Below, one piece after another: positions 17,331 through 26,648 of a stretch of DNA of 57,425 bases. The notes beneath the pieces were generated by a model. The model did no database searches, was not told where the DNA came from, and saw only the letters and a program-made list of their open reading frames with translations. The DNA comes from Promethearchaeota archaeon (GTDB lineage: Archaea > Asgardarchaeota > Lokiarchaeia > Sigyniarchaeales > SOKP01). Made by a program: the position numbers and the translations under genes. The stretch lies in assembly GCA_011364975.1 (NCBI GenBank), contig RDOE01000014.1, forward strand, positions 1 to 57,425, given 5' to 3'. Numbering within the stretch: the stretch's first letter is position 1; the number at the start of each line of letters is the position of its first letter.

Positions 17331-18815
17331 ATGAAGCAAAATTACATTTCGTCAGTTAGTTGTTTCTTTCTTATGTTTCTTTTATCTTTGAGTATAGGTT
17401 CGATGTTTGTAATAGGTGATGAGGCACCTCCTTCTCAAGGAATTTTATTTAACGGACATGACTTCTCTGAAAACTACTGGGATATCATGGTTACTAACAA
17501 TTCTAACTGGGATCATCCAGATGTGGACCCAATGGTCAGTTGGTTTAATAATACTTGGAATATAAAGTGGATAAAAGAGGATAATTTTGAGATGGGTATG
17601 TTTGCCTTTATGAACAAAACTCAATGGGATATGGGAAAAGAAAATGTATTTACAACTCCTGCTCAGATGTGGTGGCAACACGGTCATATTGCAGGCTCTG
17701 AAATCTTAATTGCGACTATGCATTCAGCATGGTATGGTTTTGGAGATAAGAATCATAATAGATTTTATGACGAAGGAACTGAGGAATTAACTCCATACTT
17801 TTTCATGGGTGCAAATACTCAAGAAGTACGCGACACTGGTATAATTTCAAATCCTAAAACAACAACATATCCTTTGGAACGATCTGTAAGCGGTTCTATA
17901 ATCACTTATACATGGGGATATAAATATGAGAATGTTATCTTTTTTGTACCAAATATTGATCGTGATGCACCTACGCCTTACTTTGATTGGGGATTTAATT
18001 ACTCTGATCCAGGAACTTATGTAGATGGATCTCATCACATAGGTAATATGACTTACTTTGAGTATCAATATACTTTAGAAATTGATAGTTCCGCGGGTGT
18101 TTCAACCTTATATCAAGATTACGAGACAGGAAAGATTGATAATATGGTTTATCGGGATAATATCAGTGATTCATGGGCATTTGCGAGTTATCCAGATGAT
18201 CATTGGGTACCTAATGATTTTGCAATGTGTCTTGGAACGTATAGTTTCATTTGGGCAAAGCAAGATTGGGCTCTAACTCATCTCGGTGGCGCAATAAATA
18301 GAACATTTCACGGATCAGGTTTATCTACTGTAGAAACCTATCTTGGTGGTGTCCATGCATTTGATTTTAGGTTTAGTCAAAAGCCAGAATATACCCTTAC
18401 AAATAGATCAAGCGTCATTTCAGGTACTTATAATGTCTCCTATGAATGTTTAGATGTTGCTTCCGATTCAGAATTCGTTAATTTTGTGTCCGGAATGACA
18501 GATTTAGTAGGAAAATTTGGTAGACTAATAGTTGGATATGTTATCAATCAAACAAATACTTTCATTCATGGAATTCCTTTTGAAGATGCATATAATCAGA
18601 CCGATCCAGAAAATATGGCAGCTTTTTTCGTATCTTGTTATCCAGAGTATGGAGCTTATGGTGGTGGGAAACTTACCCACGATCCCGTGTTTGTAATGTA
18701 TTTTTCAGTATCTAGTGCAATTCCAGGTTTTCCATTATTTTTTGTCCTAAGTTGCTTAGCGTTGGGAATAATAATCGTTTTGATAGAATCTCGAAATAAA
18801 AAAATGAAAAAATAA
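17331..18815 (+). CDS. Exported, membrane-anchored protein with Ca-binding loop and Loki-CTERM-like tail
   Basis: A 494-residue secreted protein. Residues 1-29 form a cleavable signal peptide (VSCFFLMFLLSLSIGSMFVI). The body is rich in aromatic residues and in NxS/T sites, as expected outside the cell, and resembles the ethylbenzene-dehydrogenase gamma / DMSO-reductase-type heme-binding sandwich only weakly. An EF-hand-like loop, DKNHNRFYDEGTEE, fits calcium binding. The C-terminus is IPGFPLFFVLSCLALGIII with a basic tail RNKKMKK, a PGF-type sorting helix that I recognise as Loki-CTERM-like, so the protein is probably processed and anchored by an archaeosortase. Molecular function unknown. 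Confidence 0.75.
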   Translation: MKQNYISSVSCFFLMFLLSLSIGSMFVIGDEAPPSQGILFNGHDFSENYWDIMVTNNSNWDHPDVDPMVSWFNNTWNIKWIKEDNFEMGMFAFMNKTQWDMGKENVFTTPAQMWWQHGHIAGSEILIATMHSAWYGFGDKNHNRFYDEGTEELTPYFFMGANTQEVRDTGIISNPKTTTYPLERSVSGSIITYTWGYKYENVIFFVPNIDRDAPTPYFDWGFNYSDPGTYVDGSHHIGNMTYFEYQYTLEIDSSAGVSTLYQDYETGKIDNMVYRDNISDSWAFASYPDDHWVPNDFAMCLGTYSFIWAKQDWALTHLGGAINRTFHGSGLSTVETYLGGVHAFDFRFSQKPEYTLTNRSSVISGTYNVSYECLDVASDSEFVNFVSGMTDLVGKFGRLIVGYVINQTNTFIHGIPFEDAYNQTDPENMAAFFVSCYPEYGAYGGGKLTHDPVFVMYFSVSSAIPGFPLFFVLSCLALGIIIVLIESRNKKMKK

Positions 18816-18820
18816 ATTGA

Positions 18821-18829
18821 TTTTTTTTT
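18821..18829 (+). terminator. Oligo-T terminator after the exported protein gene
   Basis: Nine consecutive thymines begin six bases after the stop codon of the exported-protein gene, and T-rich sequence continues for about 25 bases. This fits an archaeal U-tract terminator. It sits between convergent genes. Confidence 0.5.
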
Positions 18830-18893
18830 ATTCTTATTTATCTTCAGTTTCACTTTAGATGGATTTTTTTAATCAAAAAAAATAATCCTACTA

Positions 18894-19187
18894 TTAGGAT
18901 AATATCTTAAGAGCATCTCTAGCGCTAGTTAAAACTTCTACCTTAGCTTCAACATATTCTTTATCCAAGATAGGCCATAGCATTTTTGAAACTTCGATAA
19001 TTGCATCATCACCTTTTCCTTTTTCAATGTATATAATGTTATAATGTTTAATACCCTTTTTACCTTCAGCTGTTTGTAAAAATTGCCATTTCTTTACATA
19101 AGCAGGTGGTTTAGGAAGTTTTGTAATTTCTTTTAGAAGCTCTTTAGCTTTAGAGGATGGATACCATAAGATAATATTAAGAATCAT
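18894..19187 (-). CDS. Small conserved-looking protein of unknown function
   Basis: A 97-residue soluble protein that I do not recognise with certainty. It is preceded by a near-perfect AGGAGGT ribosome binding site five to six bases from the ATG, the strongest in the window, suggesting high translation. The beta-alpha-beta pattern (MILNIILWYP, helix SSKAKELLKEITKLP, strand WQFLQTAEG, strand HYNIIYIEKG, helix AIIEVSKMLWPIL, strand EAKVEVLTS) suggests a ferredoxin-like dimeric alpha-beta barrel, a fold used for small-ligand binding. It lies downstream of the acyl-CoA synthetase at 19336 on the same strand, 148 bases away. Confidence 0.7.
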   Translation of the reverse strand: MILNIILWYPSSKAKELLKEITKLPKPPAYVKKWQFLQTAEGKKGIKHYNIIYIEKGKGDDAIIEVSKMLWPILDKEYVEAKVEVLTSARDALKILS

Positions 19188-19335
19188 TTTGTTACCTCCT
19201 TTTTTTAATTATAATAAAATAAATTTCAAAAGGTAGATAGCAATTAGGATTAATATTATAAGAATTTTTACTATTTTGTAAAAACAAAAAAGGTTTAAAG
19301 GATTGAAAGAAAGGAATATAAGCAAATTTAAATTG

Positions 19336-21117
19336 TTATTCTCTCAATTCTCTCCTTAAAATTTTGCCAACTACAGACTTTGGTAATTCTGGGATGATCT
19401 CAATTATTCTAGGATATTTAAATGCAGAAATGTTTTCTTTACACCATTCCATTAACTCTTCTTTTGTAACTTTACCTTGATATTCTGATTTGAGTGCTAC
19501 ATAAGCTTTAATATTTTCTCCCGCTTCTGGATCGGGAACACCAACGACACCCACTTCTGCTATAGCTTCATTGAGATACATTAAATCTTCAACCTCTCTG
19601 GGAAAGACTGAATGTCCCTTATATTTTATCATATCCCGTTTACGATCTTTAATGTGTAAATACCCCTCATTATCGATACAACCAATATCCGTTGTATAAT
19701 ACCAAGTTCTTCCCTCTGAATCTTTTCTTAATGCATATTCAGTAGCTTCTGGTCGGTTTAAGTAACCTAAAAATACTTGTGGACCACTGCCACATATTTC
19801 TCCAATATATTGCATTTCATTTACGCCACAATTATCACAATTTGCGTTAGGACATGGTGATAATATTTTTGAACCATCTTCTACATCAACTATTTTTATA
19901 AGAGTATCTGACACGGGGAAACCCACAGTATTTTCTTTGAACTTATGAAAAGGAGTAGCTGTCAAAAGGGGACTAGTTTCACTCATTCCAAAACCTTCTA
20001 TGATTAATGCTCCAGTAGTATCTTCAAATTGTTGTTTAACTTCTAAAGGAAGTGGTGCAGCTCCACTTAAGCATGCAATAAGCGAAGTTAATTTTCCCTT
20101 ATATTTTTTCGATTCGGGTTCAAGATTTATTTTTTGCCATAATGTAGGAACCCCGGGACCAAATACTGCTCCTTCCTTCATACACATTTTTAATATATTA
20201 GACAATTTGGAAGGGGGTTGGGGAAATAATATTAGTTTATATCCGAAACTAATACCAAAATTCATTGCTATAGATAATGCAAACTCATGAGCGAGAGGTA
20301 ATACAACAAACATTCCACCTGTTCCAAAAGTTTTTTCTACTTTAGGTAATTGTGTTCTCGCCCATAAGGACCCCTGTTGTGCATTAATCACAAAATTAGC
20401 ATGTGATATTTGACACCCTTTTGGAAGGCCAGTTGTCCCTCCTGTGTAAATTAAAGTTGAAACATCTTCTTTTGGGTTGATATTAACTTTAGGAAGATCT
20501 ATAGGCATCCCGCTATCTAAGATATCCTGAAAAGTATGGAAATTAACGTTTCCTTTCTTTGTTGGCCAATTCTTCATTTTAGGAACTTTCCCCAATGCTG
20601 CTCCTAATTTCGCCTTTAAAGGAGAGAGGAATTCTCCTACTCCAGTCAAGATAATATCCTTTAAAGTTGGCATTTTACTTAGATCGTTTGTATGGAGATG
20701 CTCTTCGTAAAGTACATCTAACATTATTAATAATTTACCCTTAGAGTCATTAACTTGATGCACGATTTCTGAATAGCGATTTAAGGGAATTATTGGATTG
20801 GCAATAGCACCAATTCTTACGATGGCATAATATGAAATTACAAATTGTGGAAGATTAGGAAGATCTATTAATACTACATCCCCTTTAGTTATTCCCATTT
20901 TTGAAAGGGCTGTAGCAAATTGATCCACTAGAAGATCTAGTTCTTGATAAGTCATTCGAAAGCCCTCAAAATATATAGCGTGACTTTGAGGATATTTTTC
21001 AGCAGATTTTCTTAACATTTCCCCTAAAGAAATGACGTCATAATCAAAATGCCTTGGAGTTTCTTCAGGCCAATTCTTATCAATACCATAAAATTGAATT
21101 AAATCTTTTTTACTCAA
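19336..21117 (-). CDS. AMP-forming acyl-CoA synthetase with four-cysteine insertion
   Basis: Adenylate-forming ligase of 593 residues. Motifs are LIYTGGTTGLPKGCQISHAN, IEGFGMSETSPLL, YYTTDIGCIDNEGYLHIKDR, and the C-terminal lysine in KSVVGKILRREL. It should activate a fatty or aromatic acid. Unusual is a cysteine-rich loop just before the hinge region, with Cys422, Cys427, Cys430 (CPNANCDNC) and Cys442, a spacing able to bind zinc, inserted between the ADP-binding strand IKIVDVEDG and the EICGSGPQV segment. The other two ligases in this window lack it. It is a single-gene unit with its own promoter region. Confidence 0.9.
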   Translation of the reverse strand: MSKKDLIQFYGIDKNWPEETPRHFDYDVISLGEMLRKSAEKYPQSHAIYFEGFRMTYQELDLLVDQFATALSKMGITKGDVVLIDLPNLPQFVISYYAIVRIGAIANPIIPLNRYSEIVHQVNDSKGKLLIMLDVLYEEHLHTNDLSKMPTLKDIILTGVGEFLSPLKAKLGAALGKVPKMKNWPTKKGNVNFHTFQDILDSGMPIDLPKVNINPKEDVSTLIYTGGTTGLPKGCQISHANFVINAQQGSLWARTQLPKVEKTFGTGGMFVVLPLAHEFALSIAMNFGISFGYKLILFPQPPSKLSNILKMCMKEGAVFGPGVPTLWQKINLEPESKKYKGKLTSLIACLSGAAPLPLEVKQQFEDTTGALIIEGFGMSETSPLLTATPFHKFKENTVGFPVSDTLIKIVDVEDGSKILSPCPNANCDNCGVNEMQYIGEICGSGPQVFLGYLNRPEATEYALRKDSEGRTWYYTTDIGCIDNEGYLHIKDRKRDMIKYKGHSVFPREVEDLMYLNEAIAEVGVVGVPDPEAGENIKAYVALKSEYQGKVTKEELMEWCKENISAFKYPRIIEIIPELPKSVVGKILRRELRE

Positions 21118-21210
21118 TTTTTTTCACTTCATTTTTGTACAAATATGATAATAATTAATTTCGTTCTATTTAAAATTATAATCATTTCAAAGTTTTAAGA
21201 TTAGAAGATC

Positions 21211-21648
21211 TCAAATGCTTGATCTATATAACGCATCATCAGGAACAAAACTCATCATAGTTAAGTACTTCCTCTGTTCCCAACCTAATCGCTTATAAAA
21301 GGCAATAGCATTTTTATTATGTTTTTCCACAAATAAATGAATTTTATGAACTTTATTTTGCCTAAATCTGTCCATTAGTTCATGCATTAACATTTTACCG
21401 TATCCTTTTTTCTGGTAAGCCGGATCGACAGCGAGATGGTGTACATATCCCCGTCTACCATCATAACCTCCTTGAACCACAGCAATTAATTTATCATTTT
21501 CTTTTCCGATTAAAAAAAACCTTGGATTTCGTTCTAACATTTTTTGAATTTCTATCTTATCATCAGAAGATCCGATTGATATACCGGCTCGAATCCATAA
21601 ATCTAAAACATCATTATAATAATCCATCTTAAAATCTTCAATTTCCAT
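21211..21648 (-). CDS. GNAT family N-acetyltransferase
   Basis: A 145-residue GNAT protein from the preferred ATG at 21648; an earlier start at 21660 would add four residues. The acetyl-CoA-binding signature is VHHLAVDPAYQKKGYGKMLM (the Q/RxxGxG/A motif as QKKGYG), followed by HLFVEKHNKNAIAFYKRLGW, typical of RimI-like enzymes. It starts inside the last codons of the DNA methylase gene, with an 11-base overlap, so the two are co-translated. Substrate unknown; acetylation of a protein N-terminus or a small amine are both possible. Confidence 0.85.
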   Translation of the reverse strand: MEIEDFKMDYYNDVLDLWIRAGISIGSSDDKIEIQKMLERNPRFFLIGKENDKLIAVVQGGYDGRRGYVHHLAVDPAYQKKGYGKMLMHELMDRFRQNKVHKIHLFVEKHNKNAIAFYKRLGWEQRKYLTMMSFVPDDALYRSSI

Positions 21649-23764
21649 CAGTATCAACAAATGATTCTAATTTTAAATTGATAATTTTTTTTCTTAGTTC
21701 AGTCTTTTCTTTAATAATTGATTTTATATAGCTGGAAATCCGTTTTCTCCTATTTATATCTGATGGCATTGGCAGAATTACCTCTAATAATCGGTTTCCA
21801 ATAGTCGCAATAGTTCCTTGAACAAATGTTATTGCTTGAATTTGTTTTTGGACAATATCAAGATTGATTAAATATAAAAGCAGATATGGATCAATTAAAG
21901 ATGTGTTTTCCAATACTTTAATCTGAAAAATATGACTTTGAATTATAATTCGAGTGTCTAATTCCGTTATGTAGGCAACGTTACCAATAAGATTAGGACC
22001 ACCATCTTTAACCAAAAGAATATCGCCTTCTTCAATGTTTTGTTTATCTTTATATTGTTGATATACTTCTTCAGAAGTTTTTTTATGTGAATTCAAATTT
22101 ATTTCCCAGTTGCTTATATCACTAGTTCTTATAAAGGGTATATTCCCTAAACCATATAGATTTGAACCAATTTCATCTCCACGAGGTAATAATCCATTTT
22201 TATTGGTGAATATAATCCCTCGTTTAATTAATTCTAAGATTGAAATTAATTCATATCTAATGTCTTTCGCTAGCGTCTTTAATGCTTTTTCCACACCAAT
22301 ATAATAGCTGGGGATATAAATTTTATCTTTGATATCAGAAAACTTAATCTTGAAGACCTTCTGTTCTTTAAAATAATCAATTACCTCAGATTTATGTAAG
22401 TTTACATTTAGTTCGATTAATTCATCATCGATTATTTGATTTCCATTCTCATCTAATACTTTAGTTCCATCTTTATTCAATTTATGTAGAACTTTACCAT
22501 CTTTATCATGACCTACTTTATCAACAATAGCAAAGTCTATTGAATAGTCCTCATTTAAATTCTTTAATTTCTGAAAGAATAATATACTAGTTTTATTACA
22601 AGTATATGGCTGGAATGTATCCTGATCTAGTGATATAATTCCAAGAATTTTGCCATTTTGTTCTAAGAACTCCCAGATATAGCGATCAGAAGGATTCCCG
22701 AAAATGCCTTCAGGGAGTACAATCCCTAATTTCCCACCATTTTTGAGTAATTGAACACATCTTTCAATAAATAATATTTGAGGAGGTTGTTTTTTAGTTA
22801 ATTTCTTTTGCATTACCCAAGAATTATCTAATTGAGGTTTCCAAAGATGCCCCAAAGCATAATGTTTGAGAATATCCTTATTATCTATTGGAATTTTTGC
22901 TCCGAATGGTGGATTTGTAAAAATATAGTCAAACTTGTCATTTTTTATTACATTCTTTAGAGTTTCTTTATAATGAATGAAATCTAAAGAATCCTCACAA
23001 TAGATATTTGCAGTTCCACCACTTAAAATCTCTAAATACAATTTACATAATTGAGCCAAAAAAGAATCCTTATCTATTCCATAGAAGTTAGAGATAATTT
23101 CTCTTTTATTTTTATCTAAAGTTTCTGCATCATCTTGATAAGCATTCCATAATTTCTTCCAGATTAGACTTTTAGCTTCTAATAGAAAACCTCCATGCCC
23201 ACACGCAGGATCAAGTATCTTGGATTGAATATCAGGATTTAAATAACTAACCATGAAAGAAATAACATTAGGAGGAGTAAAAAATTGACCTCCTTCGTCT
23301 TTTAAAACCTTACTAACAAAAATTTCATAAGCATCACTTAAAATATCTTTTGATGATTTAAGAAGCGATATCTCTTGTAACTCCTTTACAATTAAAAAAA
23401 CTAATTCTTTAGTAAAATCGATTTGTTCATTATTACTTATAGTATTTCTAAAGCGTTCTTTTACCTTGAACTCAAAAAATTTTCGGATTCGCTCCAGTAA
23501 TTCCTTTTCATTTTCCCCTTGTTTAATGTAAAAATCTAATTCTTCCTCTTCCTCTTTGTCTAGTTCATCCACTAATTTACATAACAATAAATTAATTATT
23601 TGTTTCGATCGAGCTCTAGTATCAGTATCTGTGTATTTTAATTTCCCATATATATGTTGATTAATTATATTAAATGCTGTTTTTAAGTTGGGAGATATTA
23701 TCAAATCCTTTTTTTTCAAAATAAAAGGTTGGTCTTTTAGAAAGCTAGATATTTTTTCCTGCAT
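21638..23764 (-). CDS. N6-adenine DNA methyltransferase fused to a single type I specificity domain
   Basis: A 708-residue HsdM-HsdS fusion. N-terminal helices (to about 150) resemble the HsdM N-domain, then GQFFTPPNVISFMVSYL, motif I DPACGHGGFLLEA near residue 185 and the catalytic NPPFGAKIP near 283, which mark a gamma-class adenine methylase. The last 200 residues form one target-recognition domain with IPFIRTSDISNWEI, EEGDILLVKDGGPNLIGNVA and a coiled-coil end (RRKRISSYIKSIIKEKTELR). No HsdR or nuclease domain is nearby, so this is either an orphan regulatory methylase or a remnant of a restriction system. A single TRD implies a dimer for bipartite recognition. Confidence 0.88.
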   Translation of the reverse strand: MQEKISSFLKDQPFILKKKDLIISPNLKTAFNIINQHIYGKLKYTDTDTRARSKQIINLLLCKLVDELDKEEEEELDFYIKQGENEKELLERIRKFFEFKVKERFRNTISNNEQIDFTKELVFLIVKELQEISLLKSSKDILSDAYEIFVSKVLKDEGGQFFTPPNVISFMVSYLNPDIQSKILDPACGHGGFLLEAKSLIWKKLWNAYQDDAETLDKNKREIISNFYGIDKDSFLAQLCKLYLEILSGGTANIYCEDSLDFIHYKETLKNVIKNDKFDYIFTNPPFGAKIPIDNKDILKHYALGHLWKPQLDNSWVMQKKLTKKQPPQILFIERCVQLLKNGGKLGIVLPEGIFGNPSDRYIWEFLEQNGKILGIISLDQDTFQPYTCNKTSILFFQKLKNLNEDYSIDFAIVDKVGHDKDGKVLHKLNKDGTKVLDENGNQIIDDELIELNVNLHKSEVIDYFKEQKVFKIKFSDIKDKIYIPSYYIGVEKALKTLAKDIRYELISILELIKRGIIFTNKNGLLPRGDEIGSNLYGLGNIPFIRTSDISNWEINLNSHKKTSEEVYQQYKDKQNIEEGDILLVKDGGPNLIGNVAYITELDTRIIIQSHIFQIKVLENTSLIDPYLLLYLINLDIVQKQIQAITFVQGTIATIGNRLLEVILPMPSDINRRKRISSYIKSIIKEKTELRKKIINLKLESFVDTDGN

Positions 23765-23873
23765 CTATCCTATTTTTTTTCCAATTTAGTTTTTAAACAG
23801 TGTGAAATCAATATCCTCTCTATGGTTACCTTTATTATTATTATTTTTTATTAAATGAAAATTAATTTTATTT

Positions 23874-24659
23874 ATGAGTCAAGATGAGTTAAATTTTGGA
23901 AACTTTGTCGATTTTAGTATAAAAAAGCGATTTGGGATAATAACACTAAATAGATTGCATCGATCAAATGCATTTACAATCGATTATCTCAAAAACTTGA
24001 AAAATGCCATCGAATATTGTCAAAATAATTCTAAAATAAAAGGAATAATCCTGACTAATAATGGAAATTCTTTTAGTACTGGTATGGACTTAGGAGAGAT
24101 TACTAATTATGATTATGACCAAGTTAAAGAATTAGAGAGTATTGCTGCAACAATTTGTAAATTATTGTATAATGGCAAACCGGCCATCTGCGCGGTTAAT
24201 GGAAGAGCAATGGGAGAAGGTGTAGTTTTTTTAGTTTGCTGTGATTACAAAATTGCTACAAAAGGGAGCTTTTTTCAAATGCCCGAGATAAATTCAGCTA
24301 TATTTCCCGGAACTGGCTGTGTGATCTTATTCGCAAAGATTATAGGGATAAATTGGACAAAGAAGATGTTAATGTTTAGTGAAAAAATTGAAGCAATCAA
24401 AGCTTTGGAAATTGGCTTAATCGATTCTATAGTTCAAGATAATGATGAACTAATGAAACTCGCATTAGAAAAAGCTACGTTCTTGCATTCTAAGAACCAG
24501 ATTGTATTAAGCGCTATAAAGTTAATGAGTAATCATTTAATGGATAAGAGTTTTTCAAAAGCTTACGAGATTGAAAAATTGGGTTCAAATTGGTATAATT
24601 ATGAAGACAAAGCTCTCCTTATCGAAAATTTAAGAAAGAAATTCGATTGGGAAACATAA
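23874..24659 (+). CDS. Enoyl-CoA hydratase/isomerase family protein
   Basis: Crotonase-fold protein of 261 residues. Oxyanion segments are SFSTGMDLGEI (67-77) and NGRAMGEGVVFLVCCDY (109-125). The first catalytic glutamate is absent (VVFLVCCD), while Glu138 remains in FFQMPEINSAIFPGTG. Start is an ATG with AT-rich leader. The acyl-CoA synthetase begins 57 bases after its stop on the same strand, so the two probably form an activation-plus-modification pair. The substrate cannot be read from sequence. Confidence 0.85.
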   Translation: MSQDELNFGNFVDFSIKKRFGIITLNRLHRSNAFTIDYLKNLKNAIEYCQNNSKIKGIILTNNGNSFSTGMDLGEITNYDYDQVKELESIAATICKLLYNGKPAICAVNGRAMGEGVVFLVCCDYKIATKGSFFQMPEINSAIFPGTGCVILFAKIIGINWTKKMLMFSEKIEAIKALEIGLIDSIVQDNDELMKLALEKATFLHSKNQIVLSAIKLMSNHLMDKSFSKAYEIEKLGSNWYNYEDKALLIENLRKKFDWET

Positions 24660-24716
24660 TAAATAAAAAGATAGAAAATAAAAATACACTATTAAAAATA
24701 TTAGTAGTTGATAAAA

Positions 24717-26399
24717 ATGTCTTGGGAAGAATATAGTCATTATCCTCACACTATAAATGGTGTAATAGAAAAATGGGCAAAAGAGAGACCAAATAAAATA
24801 GCTCTTTTCTTTTATGACACGGGAAAAGAATATACCTATAAAGATTTTAGTGATGCCATATTTGCAATGGCTTTTAAATTATTTAATATGGGTTTTAGGA
24901 AGGGAGATATTATTGCAACGTCATTACCTTTTCTTTATGAACATATCGTTCTTGGTTATGCCTGCGCTAAATTGGGAGTTATGTGGTGTCCAATGGATTT
25001 GAGATTAAAACCCCCAGAAATAATGAGAAATCTCAGTTTACTAAAAGAAAAATGTAAAATGTATTGTCATCTTGGAAAAACTTCAGCCGCAAATTTTGGA
25101 ATGATTGGAGCTGCAGTAATGAAAAACAATCCTTGGTTAAAATATATAGTCCAATTTAGCACTCCAGAAGATAGATATCGGGAAGGTATAATCCCCGCTT
25201 ATAAAATTGCTAAAGAAGCGAGGGAGGAAATAATCAAAGCTATGATAAATCCTGATTCTATGAAAGATTTCAATATAGAATGCTCAAAAGTTAGTGAAGA
25301 TGATCCCATATTAATCATTTTTACCACTGGTTCAACTGGATATCCGAAACCTGCTATGTTAACTAATAAAGGAATAACCTGCCAAAATATGTGTCTAGCT
25401 AAAGGCTTAAATTCCGAAGAGGAAGATATCATGTTAGTAAACCTCCCCCCTTCTCATGTGGGAGGGACGACAGAGCAGTTCATGACACCTTTATTTAAAG
25501 GAGGCTCAGTGGTTGTCTTACACATATTTGATCCCGCAAAAACGCTTGATGCCATCCAAAAGTATAAAGTTACTATTATGGGACAAATACCTGCCTTATT
25601 TGTTATGGAATGGAGACTTCCAAACTATAATGAATATGACATTAGTTCTCTTAAATATGCAATCGCTGCAGGGCAGCCTGTTGATAGACCTTTTCTTGAA
25701 AACTTATCTAAAATGGCTCCAAATCTCTTTACAGGGTTAGGACTCACAGAGACATCAGGATTTTGTTCTTATACACCAACAAATCTAACGTTAGATGAAT
25801 TTACTGGAACACTTGGTTTTGATTTTCCAATTTATCCAATGTCGATACATGAACCAATGAAAGAGGATGGTATCGTTGGAGAAGAAACATCAATGGGAGA
25901 AATAGGTGAAATATGCTATAAAGGACCGCAAACGTTTCTGGGGTATTTTGGAAATGAAGAAGCCACTAGAAACACCATATCTCTCGACGGATATCTCTAT
26001 ACAGGAGATATGGGATACATTGATGATAAAGGTTTACATCTTGCAGGAAGAAGAAAATTCCTAATAAAGCCTAAAGGATATCAAGTTTTTCCTCCAGAGG
26101 TTGAAAATTTTATAGCAGAATTGCCACAAGTTGAATTCGTAGGTGTAATAGGAGCACCACATGAAGTATTTACGGAAGGAATAATCGCTTATATAAAGTT
26201 AAGAGACGGAGAATCACTTTCAGAACAAGAAGTTATAGAACATTGTAAAGGTATGGCTTCATATAAACGACCATCCTTAATTGTATTTTTGGATGAATTT
26301 CCATTAAATCGCGTAGCGAAGACTGACTATGTTGCGTTGAGAGAAAGAATAGATGATGATGTTAAAAAGGCAAGATACTTAGGAGGGTGGGATAAATAA
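24717..26399 (+). CDS. AMP-forming acyl-CoA synthetase
   Basis: Adenylate-forming ligase of 560 residues from the ATG at 24717; a TTG three codons earlier is less likely. Motifs are LIIFTTGSTGYPKPAMLTNK (the usual K-G after the P-loop reads K-P), FTGLGLTETSGFCSY, YTGDMGYIDDKGLHLAGRR and the C-terminal lysine in LNRVAKTDYVAL. This CaiC/FadD-like enzyme would activate a carboxylate such as a fatty acid. Coupled with the crotonase just upstream. The P-loop is intact but has Ser-Thr-Gly-Tyr instead of Thr-Thr-Gly-Arg/Leu seen in the other two ligases, marking a separate subfamily. Confidence 0.9.
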   Translation: MSWEEYSHYPHTINGVIEKWAKERPNKIALFFYDTGKEYTYKDFSDAIFAMAFKLFNMGFRKGDIIATSLPFLYEHIVLGYACAKLGVMWCPMDLRLKPPEIMRNLSLLKEKCKMYCHLGKTSAANFGMIGAAVMKNNPWLKYIVQFSTPEDRYREGIIPAYKIAKEAREEIIKAMINPDSMKDFNIECSKVSEDDPILIIFTTGSTGYPKPAMLTNKGITCQNMCLAKGLNSEEEDIMLVNLPPSHVGGTTEQFMTPLFKGGSVVVLHIFDPAKTLDAIQKYKVTIMGQIPALFVMEWRLPNYNEYDISSLKYAIAAGQPVDRPFLENLSKMAPNLFTGLGLTETSGFCSYTPTNLTLDEFTGTLGFDFPIYPMSIHEPMKEDGIVGEETSMGEIGEICYKGPQTFLGYFGNEEATRNTISLDGYLYTGDMGYIDDKGLHLAGRRKFLIKPKGYQVFPPEVENFIAELPQVEFVGVIGAPHEVFTEGIIAYIKLRDGESLSEQEVIEHCKGMASYKRPSLIVFLDEFPLNRVAKTDYVALRERIDDDVKKARYLGGWDK

Positions 26400-26648
26400 T
26401 AAAAACTTTTATTTTCCTTTTTTGGAACTTTCTGATTTACTTATAGCCATTTCTTATGTGGATTATTCATAAAAAGGAAATTTACATAATCTTTAAATCA
26501 AGGCTAAAGTTAATAATCCTTAGCTATCGTTATTTGTTCAACATTCCGTTAAACAAATCTCTTATGAGAAAAAAGCTGAAAAAACAAAATAGAAAAAATT
26601 AACAAAGTAAATCTTAAAATAAGATACAAGATTTATAGGTGAAGAATT

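Noticed and set aside
21638..23764. Complete type I restriction-modification or BREX locus
   Set aside because: Only a methylase-specificity fusion is present; no HsdR, PglX-length protein, BrxC or nuclease gene lies in the window.
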